A DNA stretch of 49,834 nt from Candidatus Uhrbacteria bacterium (GCA_003453595.1 DMOG01000011.1:1-49834); one strand, 5' to 3'; shown: positions 1-10,208, counted from the first letter of the stretch. Made by a program: numbers and translations. The notes: a model not told the origin generated them from the sequence alone.

Positions 1-24
1 AAACACCAGAATTCTGGTGTTTTT
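1..24. terminator. Bidirectional hairpin terminator after tRNA-Pro
   Basis: A near-perfect palindrome (AACACCAGA/TCTGGTGTT) is followed by T runs on either strand. It lies directly 3' of the minus-strand tRNA-Pro and may also end a gene outside the window. Confidence 0.7.
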
Positions 25-25
25 A

Positions 26-102
26 TGGTCGGGGATGTGGGACTCGAACTCACAACCTCTTGGTCCCAAACCAAGCGCTCTAACCTATTGAGCTAATCCC
101 CG
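26..102 (-). tRNA. tRNA-Pro (anticodon UGG)
   Basis: Read on the minus strand, this folds as a complete cloverleaf. The acceptor stem is CGGGGAT/ATCCCCG and the T-arm contains GTTCGAGTC. The anticodon arm is CTTGG-TTTGGGA-CCAAG, giving anticodon TGG, which reads CCA proline codons. The discriminator A and 3' CCA are encoded in the DNA. Confidence 0.95.
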
Positions 103-116
103 CTTTTGCTTGGGCA

Positions 117-145
117 AATATACCAAAAATACCGTAATAAGACAA
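117..145 (-). promoter_or_regulatory. Promoter of tRNA-Pro
   Basis: Minus strand: TTGTCT (140-145), 17-bp spacer, TATATT (117-122), about 15 bp before the tRNA 5' end. The rest of the 103-321 gap holds a tandem 13-bp direct repeat, GGGGGCTAAGATA, at 146-158 and 159-171, and nothing else I recognise. Confidence 0.6.
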
Positions 146-321
146 GGGGGCTAAGATAGGGGGCTAAGATACCTGAGCAATTTTATGATTTTTTAAATGT
201 GCGCATCTCTACGCTTTATGGATAAATCAGTAGACAGTTGATAAGATGTAAGTGTAGCAATTTTCAGATTTGATAAAGCTTATAATAAACGATCAAGGGC
301 GCGGTTCTCTAAAATAAGATT

Positions 322-1512
322 ATGCTAAATAAACATTGTCAGGAGTGTAATTTGCCGGCTGTTAGCCATGTACAAACATGGCTTGATGAAATAATCAGTA
401 CAATAATGTTACGATTAAAGTTTTCCAAGAGAATATCGTATTTTTTTGATATTCTGTTGGAGAATTTTTTTCAACTGCTTGGTTTGATAAAAATGGAAGA
501 TAATTTTTTACTCTCAGAAATTCAAATGCGCACTGCTTGTTTTATTACAGAAGCAAGAAAACGAGGAGTAAAATTTACAGTCATCAAAGGCCCGTTTGGA
601 TATACAGATCATTTTTATGCCCAGGTTGATGGTCGGAAAATTAGATTTGATAATTTGCCAGTTGCCGATCATATTGGAAAAAATAATACTTCACTAGTTG
701 ATTGTAAAAAAAGAACAAAGAACTATCTTAAAAAAAGGGATTTTCCGGTTGCGGCTGGAAGATCTTTTTGGTTTTGGCAAAAAAATCAGGCCTTAAAACA
801 TGGGGCTGATAAGCTCGGATTTCCTTTAGTTATCAAACCCCGTAATGGTTCAGTATCAAGACATGTCACAACAAATATTAGAAATACGGAGGAATTGTCC
901 AAAGCAATTGCCAAGTCAATTATTTATTCACCAGCGTTTATTATTGAAAAATTCATTGAAAATTCATTTGTTTATCGAGCTACAGTGGTTGATTTTGATT
1001 TTGTAGCTGTGGTCAAACAAGTCCCAGCTAACATCATCGGTGACGGCGTCTTAACAATAGAGCAGTTAGTAGAAGATAAAAATAGTGACAAAAGACGAGG
1101 CGAACCGCACCAAAAAGATTTTACTCTTTGTAAGATTGTTGTTAATGAAGTAACAACAGGTTTACTTGCTAAGAAAAATTACACTTTACAAACAATTCCA
1201 AAGAAAAATGAGATTGTATATTTACAAAAAAATCCATTTCTAAAATTAGGTGGTGATCTTGTTGAAGTGACCGAGCAGGTTTGTCAGGATAATATCAAGC
1301 TTTTTAAGGACATTGCCAGGTTTTTTGATATTCGTTTGGTTGGTATGGATTTTCTCATTCCAGATATTGCCAGCTCCTGGCAAAAGCAGAATTGTGCGAT
1401 TTTGGAATTAAATAGTTGCCCCTGTATTGAAATGCACCATTTCCCATCGTCAGGCATGCCCAAAGATGTAGCTTGTGCTCTTGTTGACGCCTTCTTTAAA
1501 TACTATTTGTGA
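322..1512 (+). CDS. ATP-grasp ligase, cyanophycin synthetase / GshF-like
   Basis: An ATP-grasp carboxylate-amine ligase of 396 aa. The central part has LGFPLVIKPRNGS (about 162-174), the lysine and nucleotide-binding strand. The segment around 230-258 (KQVPANIIGDGVLTIEQL) closely resembles the signature of cyanophycin synthetases and the glutathione-forming ATP-grasp of GshF. Near the C-terminus, VGMDFLIPD and LELNSCPCIEMHH supply the metal-binding acidic and Asn residues. It lacks the Mur-ligase half of cyanophycin synthetase, so it is a stand-alone ATP-grasp; the substrate is unknown but probably an amino acid or peptide. The start at 322 is the first ATG, with a possible -10 TAAAAT just upstream; internal Met codons at 406 and 493 remain possible. 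It overlaps the next gene by 4 bp (GTGA), so the two are probably translationally coupled. Confidence 0.75.
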   Translation: MLNKHCQECNLPAVSHVQTWLDEIISTIMLRLKFSKRISYFFDILLENFFQLLGLIKMEDNFLLSEIQMRTACFITEARKRGVKFTVIKGPFGYTDHFYAQVDGRKIRFDNLPVADHIGKNNTSLVDCKKRTKNYLKKRDFPVAAGRSFWFWQKNQALKHGADKLGFPLVIKPRNGSVSRHVTTNIRNTEELSKAIAKSIIYSPAFIIEKFIENSFVYRATVVDFDFVAVVKQVPANIIGDGVLTIEQLVEDKNSDKRRGEPHQKDFTLCKIVVNEVTTGLLAKKNYTLQTIPKKNEIVYLQKNPFLKLGGDLVEVTEQVCQDNIKLFKDIARFFDIRLVGMDFLIPDIASSWQKQNCAILELNSCPCIEMHHFPSSGMPKDVACALVDAFFKYYL

Positions 1513-2078
1513 TATTTTTAACTAGTATTTTGTTGTTATTTATATATATTTTTCTGGGAACGGCCCTAGCACTGCTTCTGGTACTTGTAATTGAATCTCT
1601 CATCAAAGGACATGACATATCTACGGGTAAAGAAGCACTAAGTGCACTGGCCGAAACAATCCAAAAATATAACCCAGACGCCAAAACCTTTTATGACCTG
1701 GGATGTGGTCGTGGGTCATTAGCATTAAGATTAAAGAAAAAAATCCCACGCCTTAAAATTTACGCTATAGATAACAGCGCTATTAGGATTTTCTTTGCTA
1801 AACTAAAGAATGTGGCTTTAAGACGAAAGATAAATTTTCAAAAGCAAGATATTTTTCATACTGATTTGCGTAATGCTGACCTGGTGTATACATATCTATG
1901 GTATGACACCATGCCAATCTTGGAAGAAAAATTGCAACAAGAGTTAAAAAAAGGCGCAGTAATTATTACAAACACATCACATCTTCAAAACTGGAAGCTG
2001 GAAGAAAAAATCATAACTTACCCCAAACCCTCCAAGACCCTAGATTTCGAAACCTTATTTGTCTATATAAAAAAGTAA
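1509..2078 (+). CDS. Membrane-anchored class I SAM methyltransferase
   Basis: A 189-aa protein with one N-terminal membrane segment (about residues 3-25) followed by a Rossmann-type methyltransferase domain. Motif I is FYDLGCGRGSLAL at about 61-73, the SAM-binding glycine loop. IYAIDNS follows as the acidic end of strand 2, and DLVYTYLWYDT takes the motif IV position. The start is a GTG overlapping the stop of the ATP-grasp gene, so both are likely made from one mRNA and may modify the same small molecule. The acceptor is unknown. The stop lies only 2 bp from the stop of the convergent 2081-3208 gene, which leaves no room for a terminator. Confidence 0.75.
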   Translation: MIFLTSILLLFIYIFLGTALALLLVLVIESLIKGHDISTGKEALSALAETIQKYNPDAKTFYDLGCGRGSLALRLKKKIPRLKIYAIDNSAIRIFFAKLKNVALRRKINFQKQDIFHTDLRNADLVYTYLWYDTMPILEEKLQQELKKGAVIITNTSHLQNWKLEEKIITYPKPSKTLDFETLFVYIKK

Positions 2079-2080
2079 GA

Positions 2081-3208
2081 TTAACCTTTTAAATTTATTT
2101 TTTCGTGTTTTTCGTGTTCGTATCCATCCATTTCTTGCTGATGTTGCTTGTGCAATTCCCACATCGAACCCCGATCGATCTCTCTTGGCTCAGCTTCAAT
2201 AAATTCCAATCCAAGCTCCCACCTTGCCTCTGATACTATTTCCTGCATTTCTTCACCTACAAATTTATCATACCAATTTGAGTTGCTGATTATTCTCACC
2301 TGTCTTTCAAGTGGTATGTCCCAATAATCTCCAACAAAAGATATGCTGTGTGACCCAATAACTCGTCTGGCAAATCCTTCAGAAGAAGAATACTCTTCCA
2401 AGTGCTCGGCACATTGTCTTCTAAATTCATCTATATCTCTCTGGCTGTAATTGCCGTTTTCATAGAGCGCTAAAGTTTGTTTTGCACCATTGAGCCATTG
2501 TTGTGCATACTCAATTTCCATATCGCTAATATAGAATGTTTCTCTAAATGTTTCTAATGGCTCAGCCATGAGTGATAGTAGAAAAGCAAAGTCTTTTTCT
2601 TGCGCTACTAATGCGTCTGCCTGCTCTTCCAAGTCAGGTCTTTCTTCAATCATGTAGGTTTCATATTCATTAACAGTGTCGGAATGTTTTGTTACCTCGT
2701 GCGATGCTTCGTGTAATGAAATTCCATAATATACTCGACCAAACCCAGCGGAGCTTTGATAGTTTTCATATGGGGACACTATATTAAGATGGGCAAGGTT
2801 ATATGCAATGAAGTCGCGTTTATTGAAGCTATCACCTCCAGCGTCATGGTCCAAAAAGAATGCAAAAGCAGGATAGTCCGGGTCATTAAATACATTTATT
2901 TGTCCGCCCTCAATCAGCTCATCTAATCTATCAGCCGATCCGTCTATCGCTATAGAAAATTCAGCATAAGATCCTTCGCCGTCGTATCCATAAATCAGAT
3001 CTGGATTTGCTGCTTGGGCCAGGTCTTTGATTACAGGCAGTAGACTTTCTCTTCCGTCCTGCGCTATCTCGCGTAAATTAAATAATTCGTCGTCTGTTGG
3101 TGCCCTTAAATCTTGTGCGCAACCTTGCGCGATTAGAGCAGCAGTTGTTCCGCAGATAAACGCGCTTTTACCACTTGGTTGGTGAGCGTGTCCTTTAGCT
3201 TTTGTCAT
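2081..3208 (-). CDS. Putative secreted/lipoprotein zincin-like protein (HExxH)
   Basis: I do not recognise a named family. The 375-aa product begins with a basic stretch and a hydrophobic segment (about residues 15-29) ending in AQGC, with Cys30. This resembles a lipoprotein signal but does not strictly match the lipobox. The central motif LHEASHEV places HExxH at residues 166-170, the zinc-binding signature of metallopeptidases. The rest is acidic and largely helical. A membrane-bound metallopeptidase is a reasonable inference, but the third ligand cannot be assigned by eye. The gene is divergent from the MurL-MurD fusion. Confidence 0.55.
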   Translation of the reverse strand: MTKAKGHAHQPSGKSAFICGTTAALIAQGCAQDLRAPTDDELFNLREIAQDGRESLLPVIKDLAQAANPDLIYGYDGEGSYAEFSIAIDGSADRLDELIEGGQINVFNDPDYPAFAFFLDHDAGGDSFNKRDFIAYNLAHLNIVSPYENYQSSAGFGRVYYGISLHEASHEVTKHSDTVNEYETYMIEERPDLEEQADALVAQEKDFAFLLSLMAEPLETFRETFYISDMEIEYAQQWLNGAKQTLALYENGNYSQRDIDEFRRQCAEHLEEYSSSEGFARRVIGSHSISFVGDYWDIPLERQVRIISNSNWYDKFVGEEMQEIVSEARWELGLEFIEAEPREIDRGSMWELHKQHQQEMDGYEHEKHEKINLKG

Positions 3209-3232
3209 ATAATCACATTTTACTTTACATAG

Positions 3233-3261
3233 TTGGATTTTGCCATCAAATCTTGTAGAAT
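3233..3261 (+). promoter_or_regulatory. Near-leaderless promoter of the murL-murD fusion
   Basis: TTGGAT (3233-3238), 17-bp spacer, TAGAAT (3256-3261). Only 11 nt separate the -10 box from the ATG at 3273, so the 5' leader would be about 5 nt. No Shine-Dalgarno fits. Confidence 0.6.
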
Positions 3262-3272
3262 GAGGTTATTCT

Positions 3273-5720
3273 ATGAAACCAAAATCAACTGTTTTTGAGT
3301 TTAAGGGTTATGCATTAAATACAAAGAATAAGCAGATTACTTTTGATTATTCAATCGCATTTTCCAATCAGGAATCCCTTAATTTTACTGAAACAATTAT
3401 TTTACCCCGGTTGCCAAAAGGTGTTACCCAAGAGTCACTACGGGTTTTTTTGGAGCCATTGCATTTGATTTTAGGAATAAGTTATTACAAACTTTATTGT
3501 CCGCCAAAGATTAAGCTAGGATTTAAGTTATCAAAAGAGCAGGCAGAGTTTTGGCATACGGTTTACAAAAAAGGTTTAGGTGAGTTTTTGTATAGAAATA
3601 AGCTTGATCCAAAAATTATTGCCAAGTTTCCAGCCTCCAACATTAAACCATGCCCGGTTTTGATTCCAGTGCAAGATCGATGCTTGCTGGGAATTGGGGG
3701 AGGTAAGGATTCAATCGTGGCAGCGGAACTTCTTAAAGAAAACAAGCATGACTTTTCATCATTCTTAGTTGAGACCCAGCGCCAGGATCCAATCTGTGAA
3801 AAAGTTATCAAGACGATTGGTAAGCCAAGTATCAAAATTAAGCGAGTTCTTGATCCAAAACTATTCGAGCCTCACACAGACAGTTATAACGGCCATATTC
3901 CAATCTCAGCTATCTTTGCCTTGCTCGGACTTTTGTCAGCAGCGCTCTATGATTATCGATTTGTTTTGGTTGGCAATGAGTACAGCAGTAACTTTGGTAA
4001 TCTGACATATAAGGGTCAGACGATCAATCATCAATGGAGTAAAACCTCAGAGTTTGAAGCAATGTTGCAGGATTATACGCGTAAGTATATTACGCCAGAC
4101 ATTGTTTATACTTCTGCCTTGCGTCAATTCTATGAGCTTAGAATTGCCATGATGTTTGCAAAATACACAAAATATCATCATTTATTCACGAGTTGTAATC
4201 GCAGTTTCAAGGTTCATAAAGAGCGAACTCATACACTTTGGTGTGGTGAGTGTCCAAAATGTGCGTTTACATTTTTGATGCTGGCGCCATTTTTACCAAA
4301 AACAGAGCTTGCCTCGACCTTTGGCAAAAACCTGCTTGCTGATGAGAGTTTGATTCCCTTGTACCGTGACCTTCTTGGCATGGGAAACCTCAAGCCTTTT
4401 GATTGTGTGGGTACTTTTGAAGAGTCTAGAGCTGCCTTTAGTATGGCGTCTGATAAATATCGAAAGGACGCAGTAGTTAAAAAGCTTTTACCAAGTGTCA
4501 AGGACGGAAAAAAGCTTCAGGCTCAGGTTTTGCGTACGGTTCCGGCGCCTACCTCGCCAACGCAGTTTAGATTTTTGGGAATTGAGTCGGTCTGCATTCT
4601 TGGCTTTGGCAAAGAGGGAAGTGTAACCCAGAAATATCTAAAAAAGTTTTATCCAAAGATCAAGGTAGGTGTCTTAGATCAAACGACTGATAAAAAATAT
4701 CTTGAGCATCAAGCTAATTTTGATCTCGCTATAAAGACTCCAGGCATTCAAAAGTCAAAAGTAACAATTCCTTATGTGACTGCCACAAATTTGTTTTTCT
4801 CCAGTGTTAAAAATTTGACCATTGGTGTGACCGGCAGTAAGGGCAAGAGCACAACTGCGAGTTTGATTTATGAAATGTTAAAAGCTGATGGCCGTAAGGT
4901 TCGACTGCTGGGAAATATTGGCAATCCAATGTTGGCGTCACTTTTAGCAAAGATCGATCCGGCTGAGATTTTTGTTCTTGAACTTTCAAGCTATATGCTT
5001 GATGACATTGAATATTCTCCGAACATTGCTGTGCTTTTGAACTTGTTCCCGGAGCACATGGACTATCACGGGGGAGTTGATGAGTATTATAAAGCCAAGA
5101 AGCAGATATTTGCTTTTCAGACATTGGGCGACATTGCTTTGCGACCTGAATTTAAGGCCAAGATCCCAGTGTCTGATAAAGATATCCCACTTTTAGGAGA
5201 GCATAATCGGAAAAATATTAAAGCCGCTATTAATGTTGTAAAAGAGATTGGTGTGTCTGACTCTTCAATCATCGAAGCGATCAAGAAGTTCAAGTCACTA
5301 CCACATCGGCTGGAGGAGGTGGGGGAGTTTAAGGGAATTAAGTTTATCGATGACGCTATTTCCACAACGCCAGAATCGACCATTGAGGCGTTGCGAGCTT
5401 TGAAAAATGTGAAGACAATATTTTTGGGCGGGGAAGACCGTGGCTATGATTTTAAAGAACTTGAGCGCGAGCTTCGATCAATCGGTGTGGAAAATATTGT
5501 TTTGTTCCCAGACACTGGCAAGCGTATCTTGTCGTCGACAAAAGGATTGAAGATTCTTAAAACAAAAAACATGGAGATAGCAGTAAAGTTTGCGTATAAA
5601 GTCACGCCTGAGGGATCGACCTGTTTATTATCGACAGCATCACCAAGTTATAGCATTTGGAAAAATTTTGAGGAAAAAGGGGATTTGTTTAAAAAATTTG
5701 TTAAAAAATATTCTAAGTAA
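3273..5720 (+). CDS. MurL-MurD fusion: UDP-MurNAc-L-Ala-Glu epimerase and Mur ligase
   Basis: An 815-aa two-enzyme protein of peptidoglycan precursor synthesis. Residues about 1-420 look like MurL, the UDP-MurNAc-L-Ala-L-Glu epimerase. They contain an ATP-loop-like LGIGGGKDSIVAAELL (about 139-154), TSCNRSFKVH, and a CGECPKC cluster (C324, C327, C330). Residues about 436-815 are a MurD-type ligase with a Rossmann N-domain (VCILGFGKEGS), the P-loop GVTGSKGKSTT (518-528), and the later ELSSYML and NLFPEHMDYHG ligase motifs. In Xanthomonas, MurD2 adds L-Glu and MurL epimerises the product. Fusion of the two here suggests this cell makes its D-Glu stem residue by that route. It heads a tight run with the genes at 5726 and 6254. 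Confidence 0.8.
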   Translation: MKPKSTVFEFKGYALNTKNKQITFDYSIAFSNQESLNFTETIILPRLPKGVTQESLRVFLEPLHLILGISYYKLYCPPKIKLGFKLSKEQAEFWHTVYKKGLGEFLYRNKLDPKIIAKFPASNIKPCPVLIPVQDRCLLGIGGGKDSIVAAELLKENKHDFSSFLVETQRQDPICEKVIKTIGKPSIKIKRVLDPKLFEPHTDSYNGHIPISAIFALLGLLSAALYDYRFVLVGNEYSSNFGNLTYKGQTINHQWSKTSEFEAMLQDYTRKYITPDIVYTSALRQFYELRIAMMFAKYTKYHHLFTSCNRSFKVHKERTHTLWCGECPKCAFTFLMLAPFLPKTELASTFGKNLLADESLIPLYRDLLGMGNLKPFDCVGTFEESRAAFSMASDKYRKDAVVKKLLPSVKDGKKLQAQVLRTVPAPTSPTQFRFLGIESVCILGFGKEGSVTQKYLKKFYPKIKVGVLDQTTDKKYLEHQANFDLAIKTPGIQKSKVTIPYVTATNLFFSSVKNLTIGVTGSKGKSTTASLIYEMLKADGRKVRLLGNIGNPMLASLLAKIDPAEIFVLELSSYMLDDIEYSPNIAVLLNLFPEHMDYHGGVDEYYKAKKQIFAFQTLGDIALRPEFKAKIPVSDKDIPLLGEHNRKNIKAAINVVKEIGVSDSSIIEAIKKFKSLPHRLEEVGEFKGIKFIDDAISTTPESTIEALRALKNVKTIFLGGEDRGYDFKELERELRSIGVENIVLFPDTGKRILSSTKGLKILKTKNMEIAVKFAYKVTPEGSTCLLSTASPSYSIWKNFEEKGDLFKKFVKKYSK

Positions 5721-5725
5721 TTTTT

Positions 5726-6223
5726 ATGAAGAAACCAGTCATCATCTCAATAATCGTTATAGCCTTGGTGATAGTTGTTGCTGGATTTTTACTAATGCAT
5801 ACATCTTATCGATCAGGATATGTTCTAAATTTAAATGATAGATCATATGATTCCTGCGAGCTGATGATGAATGGAAATATTGAGCCATTAGCTTCTTATC
5901 AATACATTCAAGATGAGTCTTATTTGGATGCAACTATAACGCCTCGTTATGATTGGGACATAAATCGGGTTCCCTCGGAGGTAAAAGATTGGGAGTTGCA
6001 AGGCTATTCATGCTATCCAATGCCTGGCAAATTTGATGAAAATTTAGCAGTCACATCTGTGCTTTGGGAATGTGAAATTGCTTTTGCGAATTTCTCATAC
6101 TTAGATCCATCACAAACTGACATTCAAGAAACATTTGAAAGTGCCAGGTACACCTGCGGTCTTGTGCCATGTACCAAATTCGACGGAGTCCGTGGAAAAC
6201 TTATCTTGTGTACACTTAAATAG
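5726..6223 (+). CDS. Single-pass membrane-anchored exported protein, unknown
   Basis: A 165-aa protein with a basic N-terminus and one strong hydrophobic segment (about residues 5-27), followed by an outside domain rich in aromatic residues and cysteines (CELMM, SCYPM, WECEI, YTCGL, VPCTKF). The even spread of cysteines fits disulfides in an exported domain. I recognise no family. It starts 5 nt after the MurL-MurD stop, so it is probably co-transcribed with it. Confidence 0.6.
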   Translation: MKKPVIISIIVIALVIVVAGFLLMHTSYRSGYVLNLNDRSYDSCELMMNGNIEPLASYQYIQDESYLDATITPRYDWDINRVPSEVKDWELQGYSCYPMPGKFDENLAVTSVLWECEIAFANFSYLDPSQTDIQETFESARYTCGLVPCTKFDGVRGKLILCTLK

Positions 6224-6253
6224 TGTATAATAGAGACAAAATAATAAGGAGGT

Positions 6254-7090
6254 ATGTTTAAATATTTGTTAGTTTCATATTTTGTCTTGACTGCGCTAGT
6301 TTGTAATGTTCAGCCGATCGAAAATACTGAAGTAGTTACAATAGTGATTTCAATTACTACATTCATTTTTGCAATCATTCTTGGATTTTCAATGGCAGAA
6401 CGACATTCGCGTTTTAGTTCTTTAAAGCAAATTTTTTCTTCCATTGATGGTTTGATTTTGAATAGTTATTACGCTTCAGGTGCATTAGGAAAGAAAGTGC
6501 AGGAACAATACAAAAAACTATTAGATCAGTTTTTGATGCGCCAGTTTGATTATAAGGTTGATGATTTTGATCATTTATCTGACGATATCCGAGGTATGCA
6601 AGAGTTTTTTTGGAAGTTGCCAAATAAAAATGCAAGACAAAATCTTATAATTGATCATGCATTGATGAGTCTTGAGAAAGTATCTGAATACGAGAGGAAT
6701 GTAAAATACAATATTTTGAACAGAATGGCAGTCTATGAGTGGGCGAGTTTAATTATCTTAGCCTTAATTTCATTATATTGTCTCGTTGCTCTAAATGATG
6801 GTTCGTGGATAATGGTTATTTTCATCCCAATACTAGGTACATCAATTATATTATTGCTTTTAGTGCTTCTAATGTTGGATAAATTATCCTGGAAACATGG
6901 CCAGTGGATGGTCCTACCCGTACTAGATATATTTAAAAAATTAAATCTAACTCCGTATATAGTAGATGACATGCTAGTGTCTGGGAATATTACGAGGAAA
7001 TCGCTTAAAGGTATGAAGGTACGAGTAGCGTCATTTCCGAAATCTTATCCTAATTTAACTGGCAAAAAAGTAAAAATAGTTAAGTTTTAA
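6254..7090 (+). CDS. Four-TM membrane protein, possibly DUF4239/bestrophin-like
   Basis: A 278-aa membrane protein with two N-terminal hydrophobic segments (about 1-20 and 28-48), a long helical cytoplasmic stretch (about 50-155) with an ERNVKYNILNRM segment, then two more hydrophobic segments (about 160-205). This layout resembles the DUF4239 (bestrophin-like) family, but the match is from general appearance only. The start is odd: AAGGAGG ends only 1 nt before the ATG at 6254, too close for a normal Shine-Dalgarno, so a downstream TTG (6266) may be used instead. Its 3' end overlaps the convergent 7087-8304 gene by 4 bp. Confidence 0.55.
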   Translation: MFKYLLVSYFVLTALVCNVQPIENTEVVTIVISITTFIFAIILGFSMAERHSRFSSLKQIFSSIDGLILNSYYASGALGKKVQEQYKKLLDQFLMRQFDYKVDDFDHLSDDIRGMQEFFWKLPNKNARQNLIIDHALMSLEKVSEYERNVKYNILNRMAVYEWASLIILALISLYCLVALNDGSWIMVIFIPILGTSIILLLLVLLMLDKLSWKHGQWMVLPVLDIFKKLNLTPYIVDDMLVSGNITRKSLKGMKVRVASFPKSYPNLTGKKVKIVKF

Positions 7091-8304
7091 GCTGCTTTGC
7101 GGGTTTTGATTTTTTCCATAAAGACAGATAATCGCCTTTGCATTTCAGGGATACTAAATCCTTTTACATATTGTCTAAATATAAGCTTCAAAGCATTGAA
7201 TCGCTTTGGCTCTTCTTGTTCAAATTCGCGTGGGTAAATGAAAAATTGGCGAATTGATTCTGCAAAATCTTCTTCTAATCCGCGTTCAATCCCTTCAGTA
7301 TCATAAATTCCACTCGCATATCCGGATTGAAGATGATCTGATATTGCGACAGCTTGTGCAAACCGTTTCCGAATATCTCTATCAACTTCAGTGCTTCTTG
7401 TGATCATTGCATGACCAAGTTCATGAAACCAGGTTTCGAGAATTGTTTGAATATTTTGTTCTGGCGAGATTATTAGGATCATCGTCGCGTCGTCTTTATC
7501 AAACCCACCATGAAATTGGATCTGATGTTCTTCACCATGCGCTGTGATTCTTTGTGATTTTCTAGGTCCAACGAGTTTTATTTTTGATATTATGCCGTGC
7601 AATTCTTCGGGTAATAAATCATACAGTGTATTAGGTCCTTTTTCACCAAATATTCGTTCAATTTCTTTTTGATTCACATCGTCGTCTATTTCTGTTGGTT
7701 CGCGGTCGTTTGAAAGCCATTGTTCAACACTTTCTGACTGAATTTGTTTTCCTACTTTTTCCTGTGTCATAAACAAAGCTAGAACTTTAAGGTCAGAAGG
7801 GATCGATGTTTCAAGAATAATAGGATCAGGTTTTTTAGCGTCTGGATCCAAAGGAGTAGGGTATGGGCTTGTATCATGTCCAATTATCCAAGACGCTGTG
7901 TCTGACATTCCTGCCGCGCGCGCTTCCTCACGTAATCTTCGAGCCTGTTTAAGAAATTTTTGCCAGCGTGCATTAATCTCTTCTTGCCCAAGAGCTTCAA
8001 GTTTTGCAACTGAAGCATCCAGATCACCAGTAAGCGGTACATCTTCAAAATAACCCGGCAAAATTGGTCCGCATGCAAGCAAATCGTATTTCATTAAAAT
8101 ATCACCTAGTTTGAAACTATGTAAAAAGTCAGATTCATGTTGTTGAAAAAATTGCATTGCTCCTGGCGCGCATTCAAGCTGGCTCACAATTTGTTCATGA
8201 GTTTTCTTTAATCGTTCATGAACAATACGATCCTCACGCTCTTCGTCAGATTCCATGGCCCTGGATCGGTCCATTGCTCGCAAACCTTGAAATTTTTTGT
8301 TCAT
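7087..8304 (-). CDS. Cytoplasmic zincin-like metallopeptidase (HELGH), unknown family
   Basis: A 405-aa soluble protein with no signal peptide. TWFHELGHAMI carries the zinc motif HELGH at residues 294-298. About 46-51 residues later, GLEEDFAESI (E344, E345, E349) offers a glutamate third ligand, the gluzincin arrangement. The N-terminal half is charged and helical, and the C-terminus is basic. The active-site signature is clear but the substrate and family are not. It lies downstream of the 16S rRNA and its terminator, on the same strand, and overlaps its convergent neighbour's stop by 4 bp. Confidence 0.65.
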   Translation of the reverse strand: MNKKFQGLRAMDRSRAMESDEEREDRIVHERLKKTHEQIVSQLECAPGAMQFFQQHESDFLHSFKLGDILMKYDLLACGPILPGYFEDVPLTGDLDASVAKLEALGQEEINARWQKFLKQARRLREEARAAGMSDTASWIIGHDTSPYPTPLDPDAKKPDPIILETSIPSDLKVLALFMTQEKVGKQIQSESVEQWLSNDREPTEIDDDVNQKEIERIFGEKGPNTLYDLLPEELHGIISKIKLVGPRKSQRITAHGEEHQIQFHGGFDKDDATMILIISPEQNIQTILETWFHELGHAMITRSTEVDRDIRKRFAQAVAISDHLQSGYASGIYDTEGIERGLEEDFAESIRQFFIYPREFEQEEPKRFNALKLIFRQYVKGFSIPEMQRRLSVFMEKIKTRKAA

Positions 8305-8343
8305 ATGTTGTTATTTTACCTAACTTGTCTTTTTTTGAAAACA

Positions 8344-8370
8344 AAATCAGCCTCATGATGAGGCTGATTT
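8344..8370 (-). terminator. Intrinsic terminator of the 16S rRNA transcript
   Basis: AAATCAGCCTCAT pairs with ATGAGGCTGATTT (13 complementary bases each side of one base). On the minus strand it is followed by TGTTTTC. It lies about 100 nt past the mature 16S 3' end, with no 23S, 5S or tRNA in between. Confidence 0.85.
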
Positions 8371-8372
8371 GC

Positions 8373-8398
8373 TTCACAAACTGTACGATTACAACGTC
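8373..8398 (-). promoter_or_regulatory. 3' half of pre-16S processing stem
   Basis: Bases 8382-8398 are the exact reverse complement of 10054-10070 on the other side of the 16S gene. A further 7 bp (8373-8379 with 10072-10078) pair across a small internal loop. This is the arrangement of the long RNase III processing stem enclosing 16S in pre-rRNA. An rnc gene is present at 48731. Confidence 0.85.
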
Positions 8399-8472
8399 AT
8401 TCCAAAGTAATTTTGCTCGAATTTCGAGCGATCTGTCTAAGAAAGACAAATCTCGACATCTTTCTATCCCTA

Positions 8473-9967
<1,495 letters not shown>

Positions 9968-10053
9968 TTCTAGCTAAGCTAGATCTCTGCTGATTGGTAT
10001 TTATTGGAATAATCGATTTAAAAATCGATACTCGAAGCTCGTAAGCTTCGAGG

Positions 10054-10078
10054 ACGTTGTAATCGTACAATTGTGAAT
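10054..10078 (-). promoter_or_regulatory. 5' half of pre-16S processing stem
   Basis: Complement of 8373-8398 (17 bp perfect, then 7 bp). Between it and the mature 5' end lie two local hairpins: CTCGAAGCT/AGCTTCGAG around 10032-10053 and ATCGATTT/AAATCGAT around 10013-10030. Confidence 0.85.
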
Positions 10079-10116
10079 GTTCGATATTGTTGCTCCTTTT
10101 TGAGGTAGCGCGGGCA

Positions 10117-10145
10117 TTGTACTAAACTGGCGAAAATGTGTCAAG
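10117..10145 (-). promoter_or_regulatory. 16S rRNA promoter
   Basis: Minus strand: consensus TTGACA (10140-10145), 17-bp spacer, TACAAT (10117-10122). It is followed by a GC-rich discriminator (GCCCGCGC), the type linked to growth-rate and ppGpp control of rRNA promoters. Confidence 0.9.
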
Positions 10146-10179
10146 AGAATCTATGGGCATGTTTTACCCAGATTTGTTT

Positions 10180-10208
10180 TGACAAAATCATGTTATTTTA
10201 CTATTATT
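10180..10208 (+). promoter_or_regulatory. Promoter of khpA
   Basis: TTGACA (10180-10185), 17-bp spacer, TATTAT (10203-10208), about 60 bp before the ATG. It is divergent from the 16S promoter. Confidence 0.8.

Noticed and set aside
8305..8472. 5S rRNA or tRNA in the region after 16S
   Set aside because: The stretch is accounted for by the processing stem, a small CTCGAA/TTCGAG hairpin and the terminator; no tRNA or 5S motifs are visible.
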